DNA of 64,000 nucleotides from the NCBI GenBank assembly GCA_024460105.1, contig JANFXS010000004.1, positions 62,001 through 126,000 of the forward strand, written 5' to 3'. How positions within the stretch are numbered: the stretch's first letter is position 1; each line of letters begins with the position of its first letter. Source of the stretch: Anaerotignum faecicola. GTDB taxonomy: Bacteria > Bacillota > Clostridia > Lachnospirales > Anaerotignaceae. Made by a program: the position numbers and the translations under genes. Under the pieces are notes generated by a model that searched no databases, was not told the DNA's origin, and saw only the letters and a program-made list of their open reading frames with translations. This document shows positions 55,558 to 63,449 of the stretch, piece after piece.

Positions 55558-55655
55558 TTTCATTTCCTCCTTTAAAAATCAGCTTTTATTTTGCTTCTCT
55601 TTGAATACAGGATAAAATTATTTTTCAAGTATGCGATATCCTGTTTATGGTTAGG

Positions 55656-55686
55656 ATTATAAAGCATGCTTTAGATAGACGGTCAA
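55656..55686 (-). promoter_or_regulatory. Possible promoter of the acl operon
   Basis: On the minus strand TTGACC (55686-55681), a 19-base spacer and TATAAT (55661-55656). The spacer is long for a sigma-A promoter. The gap 55558-55968 holds this, the DagK promoter and otherwise AT-rich sequence. Confidence 0.45.
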
Positions 55687-55905
55687 TAGCAAATCAAAAT
55701 TTTTTAAAAATTTTTAACGGCTATAAACCAAAAGCTTACAGTTACTATAGCTGAAAATGAAACGGTATGCGGCGAATAAAATATATCTTAAATGCAATAA
55801 AACAAAGGTTTTATATTACGTTTTTTTAAAAATTATGCACTATGCGCTTCAAATTCTCCTTGAAAATTACTGGAGGGTTTGTATAATAAAATTTTAAACG
55901 GTATA

Positions 55906-55935
55906 TTGTTTTTAACCCTTTATATATAGTATAAT
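55906..55935 (+). promoter_or_regulatory. Promoter of the lipid kinase gene
   Basis: TTGTTT (55906-55911), an 18-base spacer and a perfect TATAAT (55930-55935), 33 bases before the start codon. Confidence 0.6.
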
Positions 55936-55968
55936 TTCAATAAAATAAAACTAGGACGGAACGAATTT

Positions 55969-56868
55969 ATGCCAGAAAAAATCCTCTTTGTATTTAATCC
56001 CAACTCGGGAAAAGGAACTATTAAAAACCATATATTTCAAATAGTAGACGTATTCACAAAAAACGGCTGTATTGTAACGGTATACCCAACTTCAAAACAC
56101 GGCGACGGGGAAAAAATTATCGGCGAAACGGGCGGGCAGTATAAAAAAATACTTATAAGCGGCGGCGACGGCACTTTAAACGAATGCATAAACGGCCTGT
56201 TAAGCCTTCCCGCGGAAGTTCGTCCGTGTATCGGTTATATCCCGTCAGGCAGCACAAACGACTTTGCAAGCAGCCTTAAAATACCTAAAAACCCTTCGGC
56301 GGCGATTAAAAATATAATCGAAGGCGCGCCGATTAAATTTGACGTGGGCAAATTCAATGATTCCTGTTTTGTGTACATTGCGGCTTTCGGCGCATTTACC
56401 GACGTTGCGTACGCCACGCCGCAAAACGTAAAAAATTACATCGGGCATATGGCGTATATACTTGAAGGCATAAAACGCCTGCCGACAATTAAAAGCTGTT
56501 CAATGGAAATAGAGCACGACGGCGATACGGTAAAAGGCAGCTTTATATACGGAATGGTTTCAAATTCATCATACGTAGGAGGCCTTAAAACATACAGGTT
56601 TGAAGATATCGACATGTCGGACGGGCTTTTCGAATGTGTTTTCATTAAGGCTCCGGAAACGCCCATAGAACTTCAGTCCATAATAACAGGGCTATTGATG
56701 AAGGATTTTTCATCTCCCGAGTTCTGCAATTTCCGTACCCATTCGCTCACAATAAAAAGCGCCGAAAAAATAAGCTGGACCCTTGACGGGGAATACGGCG
56801 GCAAACACAGTTTTGCGGATATAAAAAATGTTAATAACGCCGTAAGCATATTTACCGTCAGACGCTGA
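55969..56868 (+). CDS. Diacylglycerol kinase / YegS-type lipid kinase
   Basis: The 299-residue protein has FVFNPNSGKG, the catalytic ISGGDGTLNECINGL, GYIPSGSTNDFA, and a C-terminal beta-domain ending with WTLDGEYGG. DagK/YegS enzymes phosphorylate diacylglycerol or related lipids at the membrane surface. The substrate is not decided by sequence; recycling of diacylglycerol into phospholipid is usual in Firmicutes. Start ATG 55969 follows AGGACGGA. Confidence 0.9.
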   Translation: MPEKILFVFNPNSGKGTIKNHIFQIVDVFTKNGCIVTVYPTSKHGDGEKIIGETGGQYKKILISGGDGTLNECINGLLSLPAEVRPCIGYIPSGSTNDFASSLKIPKNPSAAIKNIIEGAPIKFDVGKFNDSCFVYIAAFGAFTDVAYATPQNVKNYIGHMAYILEGIKRLPTIKSCSMEIEHDGDTVKGSFIYGMVSNSSYVGGLKTYRFEDIDMSDGLFECVFIKAPETPIELQSIITGLLMKDFSSPEFCNFRTHSLTIKSAEKISWTLDGEYGGKHSFADIKNVNNAVSIFTVRR

Positions 56869-56970
56869 ACCATACGCTAACCGAAAAGTCCCGCTAAATG
56901 CCGGGCTTTTGGCGCATGCCAATTTCCGCATACAAAAGTTGTCCAAAGCAATATTTATACATTCTTTATA

Positions 56971-57221
56971 GCTTCGGTTTACAAGGGCGCACACGCCTAA
57001 AAGCAAAAATTTTCCGTATTAACGCGCTTCATACGCTTGCCGTATGATCCCCATGCGCCTTGAACAGCAAAAAATTTTGCGAGGCCGAATAGTTTTAACG
57101 TGCGCCAGAGGCGAAAGGGCAGGTAAAGGCGCGCCGGCGCAGGACACAGGCAAGATGCTTTAACACAGTTATTGCGCCGCTGACGCCCGTTAAAACCGCG
57201 TATGCTCCTGTAAAGTCAAAC
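56971..57221 (+). mobile_element. MITE-like element, forward orientation
   Basis: The left end GCTTCGGTTTACAAGGGCGC follows TA (56969-56970). The right end TGCTCCTGTAAAGTCAAAC precedes TA (57222-57223). The core GAAAGGGCAGGTAAAGGCG is worn. The right hairpin arms AACGTGCGCC and GACGCCCGTT pair partly. Length is 251 bp. It lies between the lipid kinase and the tRNA gene. Confidence 0.85.
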
Positions 57222-57334
57222 TAAATATCGTGTATAAATAAGCCGTTTTTATACAAAAGCAGAACGTATTTATTTCCCATTTGGAAGCGGCGGCATCCAA
57301 TTTTATGTGCCGCATATAAATTTATAAAAAACAT

Positions 57335-57363
57335 TTGACAAACCTATCGTATTGTGATAGACT
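57335..57363 (+). promoter_or_regulatory. Promoter of tRNA-Ser
   Basis: Perfect TTGACA (57335-57340), a 17-base spacer, and TAGACT (57358-57363), 30 bases before the mature tRNA. Confidence 0.78.
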
Positions 57364-57392
57364 ATTTCTTGCAGTAGGCCTTTAGAAGAGAT

Positions 57393-57480
57393 GGAGAAGT
57401 ACTCAAGTGGCTGAAGAGGCGCCCCTGCTAAGGGTGTAGGTCGTTCACGCGGCGCGAGGGTTCAAATCCCTCCTTCTCCG
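57393..57480 (+). tRNA. tRNA-Ser (anticodon GCU)
   Basis: 88 nt. The acceptor stem GGAGAAG/CTTCTCC pairs perfectly with discriminator G. Anticodon GCT is at 57427-57429 in the loop CTGCTAA. A long variable arm (AGGTCGTTCACGCGGCGC region) is typical of class II Ser tRNAs, and the T-loop is GTTCAAATC. CCA is not encoded. It reads AGC/AGU codons. Confidence 0.97.
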
Positions 57481-57488
57481 TACAGTTA

Positions 57489-57527
57489 AAACCATGTAAA
57501 ATTTATTTACATGGTTTTTTATTTTTT
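57489..57527 (+). terminator. Terminator of tRNA-Ser
   Basis: AAACCATGTAAA and TTTACATGGTTT pair around ATTTA, followed by a T-rich run, 8 bases past the tRNA. Confidence 0.88.
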
Positions 57528-57810
57528 GAAGATAAAAAATCTAAATTATAAATTTGCGGCACGCAAGATTTATTTTTAGTCGACGTTATATTTTAACAGC
57601 ATTATTTCCTTATAATATTAAACTAATAACCAAACGGCTTATAAAATCTTTTTTCGCCGCCTTTGCAAGCGGATACAATATACCGGAGTATTTTTTTATA
57701 AACCCGGCAACGGCTATAAGGCGCCGCATAAAGTAACGGCTCGGCTATATTTCCCCTTTACTTTTATACTTAACGGATATAAAATAAAATCAAAAACGGA
57801 GTGAAGTTCT

Positions 57811-58296
57811 ATGGATGTTACAAGTTTTGGAATTAACCATGATTTACTGCTGAGGGGGATTTACGTTTCCCGTAAAGATAAAGTAGGAAACGGCGTTGTT
57901 ACAAGTTTTGATTTAAGGATGAAAGAACCTAACAGGGAAATGGTTCTGGATACTTCCGTTATGCATACCTTAGAGCATTTGATGGCAATATATTTCAGGG
58001 GAAACGAAACATGGAAAGAAAAAACGCTTTATGTCGGGCCGATGGGCTGCCGTACAGGAATGTATCTGCTTTTTATAGGAGATTTGGAACCGGAAGATAT
58101 TTTGGAAGCTGTGAAAGGATGTTTTGAATATATCGTTTCATACGAAGGAGAAATACCGGCTGCAAAATCATTTATGTGCGGAAATTATTTAGATCACAAC
58201 CTTGAAATCACAAAAATAGAAAGCAGGAAGTTTTTAAATGAAGTTCTAATACCGATTAAAAAAGAAAATATGGTTTACCCAATGCAGGATTATTAA
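57811..58296 (+). CDS. luxS: S-ribosylhomocysteine lyase (LuxS)
   Basis: The 161-residue metalloenzyme has HTLEHLMA with the two metal-binding histidines, GPMGCRTGMYLL with the catalytic Cys, and MCGNYLDHNLE with the metal-binding Cys. It cleaves S-ribosylhomocysteine to homocysteine and the autoinducer-2 precursor. CGGAGTGAAG precedes ATG 57811. No pfs or met genes are next to it; a terminator follows immediately. Confidence 0.95.
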   Translation: MDVTSFGINHDLLLRGIYVSRKDKVGNGVVTSFDLRMKEPNREMVLDTSVMHTLEHLMAIYFRGNETWKEKTLYVGPMGCRTGMYLLFIGDLEPEDILEAVKGCFEYIVSYEGEIPAAKSFMCGNYLDHNLEITKIESRKFLNEVLIPIKKENMVYPMQDY

Positions 58297-58302
58297 AAAT
58301 GC

Positions 58303-58340
58303 GCCCCGCCCTGAATATTTCACGGCGGGGCTTTTCTTTT
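58303..58340 (+). terminator. Terminator after luxS
   Basis: GCCCCGCC and GGCGGGGC pair perfectly, followed by TTTTCTTTTT, 6 bases past the stop. Confidence 0.9.
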
Positions 58341-58386
58341 TAAATTAGTATAAAAATATACTTCCCAATTAATTAAGGGATGATTG

Positions 58387-58434
58387 TTAATATATAAATT
58401 TACGCATTATAGTAAAAGCATACCTATATTTCAT
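58387..58434 (-). pseudogene. Truncated third copy of the type B membrane protein gene
   Basis: The minus-strand frame MKYRYAFTIMRKFIY then stop matches the first 15 codons of the type B gene starting at 59852 (MKYKYAFTIIRII). The DNA on its 5' side (58435-58480) also matches the leader of that gene. The rest of the gene is gone. It shows the array once had, or was duplicated with, a third A-B module. Confidence 0.7.
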
Positions 58435-58485
58435 AACCGCACCTTTTGACCCACAAAAATATTCATGGCCATACTTATTTTTTAA

Positions 58486-58779
58486 TTAAGGACAGATTAT
58501 TATACAAAAAACCAATATTGAAATCGGAAAAAAGCAGTGGAACGGCACTTTAATAATACCTATCCATTTTATCAAGAAACCTATATATAACATAAGGCAC
58601 GAAAACATTGCCGCCGTTCCTTTTCCCGCCTCAAGATCGAAAGCAAAAAAAATTACCGATGGAATTATCGCCAATAGAAGAATCATATAAAAAATCATAA
58701 GCGCCGCCGTAGCAATTATCCTTAAAATATATATAATTGAATATATTCTCTTAACATACATGTAATTTATGTTTTTCAT
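58486..58779 (-). CDS. Small membrane protein, type A, third copy (candidate immunity protein)
   Basis: The 97-residue protein starts MKNINYMYVKRIYSIIYILRI and has three or four hydrophobic segments, with the conserved FLIKWIGIIKVPFH near residue 75. It is a close paralogue of 59904-60209, with the same first ~20 residues. ATG 58779 sits behind AAAAGGG; an upstream ATG gives ten extra residues without a ribosome site. Its family is not recognised; the immunity role is inferred from position behind a toxin gene. Confidence 0.78.
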   Translation of the reverse strand: MKNINYMYVKRIYSIIYILRIIATAALMIFYMILLLAIIPSVIFFAFDLEAGKGTAAMFSCLMLYIGFLIKWIGIIKVPFHCFFPISILVFCIIICP

Positions 58780-58870
58780 ATGGCATAACCCTTTTAAAAA
58801 TAAATCCATACTTATTTATAATACAAAATGACGGCATATAGACGTTTTTCAATGCGTAACGCAACACAAT

Positions 58871-59176
58871 TTATAAAATACCCATACAGATAAGCTTCAT
58901 TGTGACAGATATAGTATACAGCAGTATCGGAACTATATAGTCCTGCGGCGGCATTTTCAGCACGCCGATTTTCTTTATTATTACGGTAATTAAAAAAATA
59001 CTCCCGCACCAAAGCGTTATAAACAAAAACGAGGGGTATACGCATCCGTAGTTCCTTATAATGCGGGGTATCGATTTATACAGCATATAGAAATATGCAA
59101 ACGCCAGCATAACGGATATAATCAATTTGAATATACGTTTTATATCGAGATTTTTAAAATCCTTTTTAGAAACCAT
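58871..59176 (-). CDS. Small membrane protein, type B, second copy (candidate immunity protein)
   Basis: The 101-residue protein has three hydrophobic segments and the type B core LWCGSIFLITVIIKKIGVLKMPPQDYIVPI. Its start overlaps the stop of the preceding type A gene by 11 bases, so the two are translationally coupled. GGGGAA lies ahead of the ATG. Type A and B share the (W/K)IG(I/V)(I/L)K(V/M)P stretch and are probably distant homologues. Confidence 0.78.
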   Translation of the reverse strand: MVSKKDFKNLDIKRIFKLIISVMLAFAYFYMLYKSIPRIIRNYGCVYPSFLFITLWCGSIFLITVIIKKIGVLKMPPQDYIVPILLYTISVTMKLICMGIL

Positions 59177-59456
59177 ATCTTAAAATTCCCCTCAGTAAAA
59201 CCGCCACCAACAGTATAGACATAGGGATTACATAATGGAAACGTACCTTTACAATCCCTATCCAATTAATTAAAAATCCTATATAAACCATAAGGCATAT
59301 CATCCACGGCATTATATCTAAGGAAACTATATCGTCGGCGGCAACAAGCAGTATACTGGTAAGCGATAAAATCATGCACGGCCAATAAACAATGATTAAA
59401 GCCATTGTGGATACGGCCTTTAATACATATATAAGCTTTTTTAAAACGTATTTCAT
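59166..59456 (-). CDS. Small membrane protein, type A, second copy (candidate immunity protein)
   Basis: The 96-residue protein from ATG 59456 (behind AAGGAATG) has MKYVLKKLIYVLKAVSTMAL, a long hydrophobic stretch and FLINWIGIVKVRFHYVIP. It is the most diverged of the three type A proteins. It overlaps the following type B gene by 11 bases. Confidence 0.76.
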   Translation of the reverse strand: MKYVLKKLIYVLKAVSTMALIIVYWPCMILSLTSILLVAADDIVSLDIMPWMICLMVYIGFLINWIGIVKVRFHYVIPMSILLVAVLLRGILRYGF

Positions 59457-59543
59457 ATATTCATTCCTTGAATAACAGCTTTTCGGCAACATATTGATTT
59501 TATAAAATAGATTGCTTTACGCAACAACACTGCAACGTCATAA

Positions 59544-59852
59544 TTAAATTACTCCCATTGACACAAGTTTCATAAGCACTGCTATAACATACACCATTAT
59601 AGGCACCATATAAGCGTCCTTCGGTATTTTTAATACGCCTATTTTCTTTATTAATACTGTACTTAGGAATATACTGCCGCACCACAGCGTCATATAGCCG
59701 AAAGAATTCAATCTGCCGTTTTTATTTATTATTGCCACCTCAAATATAGATTTATAAAGCATATTTAAATAAAATACAACCAATAGTACAGATACAGCAA
59801 GCTTTAATATATAGATTATACGTATTATAGTAAAAGCATACTTATATTTCAT
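59544..59852 (-). CDS. Small membrane protein, type B, first copy (candidate immunity protein)
   Basis: 102 residues from ATG 59852 (MKYKYAFTIIRIIYILKLAV), with three hydrophobic segments and LWCGSIFLSTVLIKKIGVLKIPKDAYMVPI. The first 15 codons and leader are repeated at 58387-58480. It lies 51 bases after the first type A gene. Confidence 0.76.
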   Translation of the reverse strand: MKYKYAFTIIRIIYILKLAVSVLLVVFYLNMLYKSIFEVAIINKNGRLNSFGYMTLWCGSIFLSTVLIKKIGVLKIPKDAYMVPIMVYVIAVLMKLVSMGVI

Positions 59853-59903
59853 AACTTCACCATTTACTCTCTGAAAATACACATTGCCATACTTCATTGT
59901 TAA

Positions 59904-60209
59904 TTATGGGCCTATTGTTATACAAAAAAACAATATTAAAATTGGGAAAAGGTAGTGGAACGGTACTTTAATAATCCCTATCCATTTTATCAAAAAGCCT
60001 GTATATAACATAAGGCATGAAAATATTGCCTCTGTTGTTTTTCCCGGATCAGGATCAAATCCAAAAAAAAGTGCGGATACAATTTGTATCAATAGAAACC
60101 ACATGTAAAACAGCATAAGTTTCGCCGTGACAAGCAACCTCAAAATATATATAATTATATATATAATTGAATATATTCTCTTAACATACATATAATTTAT
60201 GTTTTTCAT
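59904..60209 (-). CDS. Small membrane protein, type A, first copy (candidate immunity protein)
   Basis: 101 residues from ATG 60209. MKNINYMYVKRIYSIIY is shared with the third copy, and FLIKWIGIIKVPFHYLFP lies near the C-terminus. Three or four membrane segments, no sizeable soluble domain. It begins 56 bases after the toxin reading frame and is the first gene of the array. Unlike the proteins at 16.3-18.5 kb it lacks an extracytoplasmic domain. Confidence 0.78.
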   Translation of the reverse strand: MKNINYMYVKRIYSIIYIIIYILRLLVTAKLMLFYMWFLLIQIVSALFFGFDPDPGKTTEAIFSCLMLYTGFLIKWIGIIKVPFHYLFPILILFFCITIGP

Positions 60210-60265
60210 ATGGCACATACCTTTTTAATTAAACTCAGATTTTCTTTACAATTCACATACAAATC

Positions 60266-62094
60266 CTACACTTTATCATAATATTTATATCCAAGTTCAA
60301 CTGCCTCATAATCCCTTGGATCATCGCCCAAGTAGTTTTTTAACCACCCAAATTCCCTTTTAATTACCTTATTAAGCTCCTCGATATCTCCATCAGCGCC
60401 CTCTATAGCTGAACGGATATTATAAATCCCCGCACCTATATGCAAAATTTCTTCGCTTGTCAATTCCGGTTGCGAAAAATAATTAATAAACGCACCGCTT
60501 AATTTTTTAATCTCAAATCCATCCAAATGTGGGAATACGAGTCCTACTAAAAAGTAAATCGAATCTAAAAAATTATTATCATGCAGTATTTCCGCAAGCT
60601 TAATATAGTAATCAATAACATCTGTTACAAGCGCCTTACCGTAAACCCCGTAAAGTATATTCCCCGTATCGTCATAGTCTATAACCATACCGTCAAAATA
60701 ATATTGCTGCTGGCGTTTAAAGGCATATTGTATTTTTATATCATAAACCGCGCCCGTTGCCACCAAATCCACAAAATCATGCATCATAAAATCATAAAAT
60801 TCCATTATCTCATTATATAATTCAGGCAAAATTATTATACTGCCAATAATACCTGCCCTTTTGTCAAACTCATCCAAGCTCCTTCTTGTACTTAAAAATT
60901 CAGCCGCCCGTTTATGTCCATATGCCTTAGCGTTTTTCATAATCAAAAACATAGCTTTTGTAACGTCCTCAAGCTGATATTTTTCCATTTTCTTTAAGAA
61001 ACCGCTTGTATCGACGCCGCATTTGCCAATGGTGGCGACGGCGATTTTCAGCCGCAGGGCATTATCGACTTTAATTACGTCTTTCCCTTTAACACCTTTA
61101 GCTTCATTTTACAAGGGCACACACGCCCCACAAGGAAAAATTTTCCGCATTTCCGTGTTGCATACGCTTGTCATAGGATCCGCTATGCCGGCGCATATGC
61201 GCCTTGAACTGCAAAAAATTTTTTCCTTGTGAGGTCGGAGAGTTTTAACATACGTTAGCGGCGTAAGAGCAAGGCAAAGACGCGAGGGCGTAGCGGATCC
61301 TACGTCAAGCGGCTTTAACACAGCTATTGCGCCGCTAACGTATGTTAAAACCGTGTGTGCTCTTGTAAAATGAAGCTATCTACATCATATATAATTCTGC
61401 CATAAAGCCCGTTCAAAAGTTCCTTAATGAATTGAACGTATGTAAACTTGCCGCCGTTATGCTTATAGGCAACCGCCGTTTTGAATATTTCCTTTTCATA
61501 ATGCTCTATATATTTGTCTGAAAATATGTCGACGCCGTTTTTGCCTTTTAAAACGCCTTTAAACTCATATTTATATTGATATTTATTGACAATATCCATA
61601 TAGAACTTATCGTCGGGTTTACGTCTCCCTTTGCCGGAGCTTGAATTATTCAACGATCCTTTCTTTCCGACACTTCCATGATACATGATGTCAACTTCTT
61701 TGTCAATATCTCTGTCCGACGCCCTTGAATTTTTCTTTGTGCGGCTGTCCGAAAGATCCGCAAGGCTTATAGCTTGTTTCAGCTTGCTTTCTTTTGCCCC
61801 GGTATACCCCGAAAGCTCATACAGCCCGTTTAAAAATCTCTTAAGCGTATCGCGCCTGCCTGACGGCACATAACGAAGTAAAGGCGCGTATTCCTTCAAA
61901 TCCCGCAATATTTCCCCGGCAGGTTTTGAAACGTCATTATTAATTGATTTTATGCTCCTGTAGTAATTAAAAGCGTTCGCCTTTTTTGTTAACTGCTTAA
62001 TTACAAGATCCGAATTAAGATCGTTCAAATATTCTGCCGTGCCTGCAATCATACCGTTTTTACCTTTAAGTTCCTTTGCCCTTTCAATAGCCAT
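60266..62094 (-). pseudogene. Predicted polymorphic toxin gene split by a MITE-like element
   Basis: From ATG 62094 (behind AAAGGAGG) the frame encodes MAIERAKELKGKNGMIAGTAEY, like the gene at 14708. It reaches IIYDVD at 61379, then enters the element at 61376-61101. Beyond it the frame resumes as KGVKGKDVIKVDN and runs to the stop at 60266 with YYFDGMVIDYDDTGNILYG and a final DDPRDYEAVELGYKYY, the type-44-like C-terminus. Removing the element and one TA leaves 1551 bases, exactly 517 codons including stop (516 residues against 511 in the intact relative). As it stands, translation ends inside the element 13 codons after the junction. Confidence 0.9.
61101..61376 (+). mobile_element. MITE-like element inserted in a toxin gene (reference copy)
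   Basis: 276 bp flanked by TA (61099-61100 and 61377-61378). The terminal repeats GCTTCATTTTACAAGGGCAC and GTGCTCTTGTAAAATGAAGC pair with one mismatch. The left hairpin uses CCCACAAGGAAAAA and TTTTTTCCTTGTGAGG. The right hairpin pairs AACATACGTTAGCGGCG with CGCCGCTAACGTATGTT, 17 bp without mismatch, around the core AAGAGCAAGGCAAAG. No coding capacity. Its near-perfect ends and the intact frame on both sides suggest recent insertion. Confidence 0.93.
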
Positions 62095-62235
62095 AAAAAT
62101 CCTCCTTTTATAATATAGGCCGCCGCCTTTTAACAGGATTAATATACTATCAAAGAGCCCTCTCTCGGTTACCCTTTTTATACGGCTTAAATTTGAACGG
62201 CTTACAACGGCAATTTCAGTTGGCTTATATAAAAG

Positions 62236-62405
62236 CAAGTATGCGTATTCCGATTTGAACAACAAAAAATTTCTCCATGATAAATCAAAAATTCAAAAAC
62301 GTCATCAGAAATTTAACGGCGGGCAAAAAGCATGAATGTGAAGCCGAAACCGTATAGGAGGCTTTTGGCGCCGCTTTTAGGTCACTGATGACGTTTTTGG
62401 CCGCG
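62236..62405 (+). mobile_element. Partial, degenerate MITE-like element
   Basis: TATGCGTATTCCGATTTGAA, AACAAAAAATTTCTCCATGA, AAAAACGTCATCAG and CTGATGACGTTTTTGGCCG repeat, in order, the blocks of the neighbouring copy at 62408. Outer ends are missing. The inner hairpin AAACGTCATCAG/CTGATGACGTTT is intact. Lies in the 62095-62922 gap, which is otherwise without genes. Confidence 0.6.
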
Positions 62406-62407
62406 TA

Positions 62408-62683
62408 CTTTCAGTTTACAAGGGCATACACGCTCCGCATGGCAAATTTTTCTGCTCTTTGGCGTTGCAAATACTTGGCCGGCCTATGGGAAAGCCTGCA
62501 TATTTGCGCCTTGAATAACAAAAAAATTTCTCCATGTGGAGTCAAAGAGTTGAGAACATCATTAGCGGTTTAAGAGCAAGGAAAAAGCATGAAGGCGTAG
62601 CTAAAGCTACGTCAAAGGCTTTTGACGCCGCTATTGTGCCGCTAATGATATCCTCAACCGTGTATGCCCTTGTAAACTGAAGG
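62408..62683 (+). mobile_element. MITE-like element, forward orientation
   Basis: 276 bp with TA on both sides (62406-62407, 62684-62685). The ends CTTTCAGTTTACAAGGGCAT and ATGCCCTTGTAAACTGAAGG pair apart from two positions. The right hairpin arms are GAACATCATTAGCGG and CCGCTAATGATATCC, different in sequence from those of the 61101 copy but still paired. The core GTTTAAGAGCAAGGAAAAAG is present. Confidence 0.92.
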
Positions 62684-62922
62684 TATGGTTTCATAATCCG
62701 AAAATGTTTTTTTGCAAAAGCAAAACCGCCCGCCCCCGGCCCGGTTTCTAAAAACACGGCAAAATCCATGTTTTTAAAAACAGCCGAAAGCAGACGGTTT
62801 CCAGCTTCATACATCGGTATCGGGCAAATTCCGTTATGCCGACACCGCATAATCCTACAACCTATTCTATATTAAGGCCACATTCCAAAGGGGGGCTTGG
62901 AAGAGCCTTTTATAACTTATTC

Positions 62923-63447
62923 TCAGCCTTTGAAATTGAACCCGGCTTCAAGGGCTTTTATGTTCGGTTCCACAAGCGCCGGTTTCATCTTAGCCGCAAC
63001 AACGGCTTTAGCATCTTCAAGGTCAACAATGTGGAGCGTTTTAACAACTGCTCCAAGGGCTACCATATTGGCCGATTTTGCCGTCGCAACCTCCGTCGCA
63101 ATTTCCGTGAAAGGTATTTCAAGCACGTTAATATCCGTCCTCGACGCTTTTTTGCTAATCATAGAGCTGTTTACAATAAAAGTGCCGCCCGGTTTAACTT
63201 TGCCTTCATAGTCGTCGAATGATTTTTCATCCATAACAAGTATAGTGTCGGCCATGCTTATGATAGGGGAGCCCATCTCTTCGGAGATTACAACCTGGCA
63301 GCTTGCGCGCCCGCCCCTTTTTTCCTGTCCGTATGCAGGTGAAAGCGTAACATTAAGGCCTTTTTTCGATGCGGCTGTACAAACCATTTTTCCCATAAGG
63401 ATTGTACCCTGTCCGCCTATTCCAGAGAAAATAATTTCACTTTTCAT
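62923..63447 (-). CDS. 2-oxoacid:ferredoxin oxidoreductase gamma subunit
   Basis: The 174-residue protein has SEIIFSGIGGQGTILMGKMV at the start, SPAYGQEKRGGRASCQVVIS, and NMVALGAVVKTLHIV, the pattern of the POR/KOR gamma domain. It works with the beta subunit encoded just upstream to oxidise a 2-oxoacid (2-oxoglutarate or branched-chain) to the acyl-CoA, reducing ferredoxin. The stop of the beta gene overlaps its start region (ATGATTATG), so translation is coupled; ATG 63447 is better spaced from GGAGG than ATG 63453. Confidence 0.9.
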   Translation of the reverse strand: MKSEIIFSGIGGQGTILMGKMVCTAASKKGLNVTLSPAYGQEKRGGRASCQVVISEEMGSPIISMADTILVMDEKSFDDYEGKVKPGGTFIVNSSMISKKASRTDINVLEIPFTEIATEVATAKSANMVALGAVVKTLHIVDLEDAKAVVAAKMKPALVEPNIKALEAGFNFKG

Positions 63448-63449
63448 AA

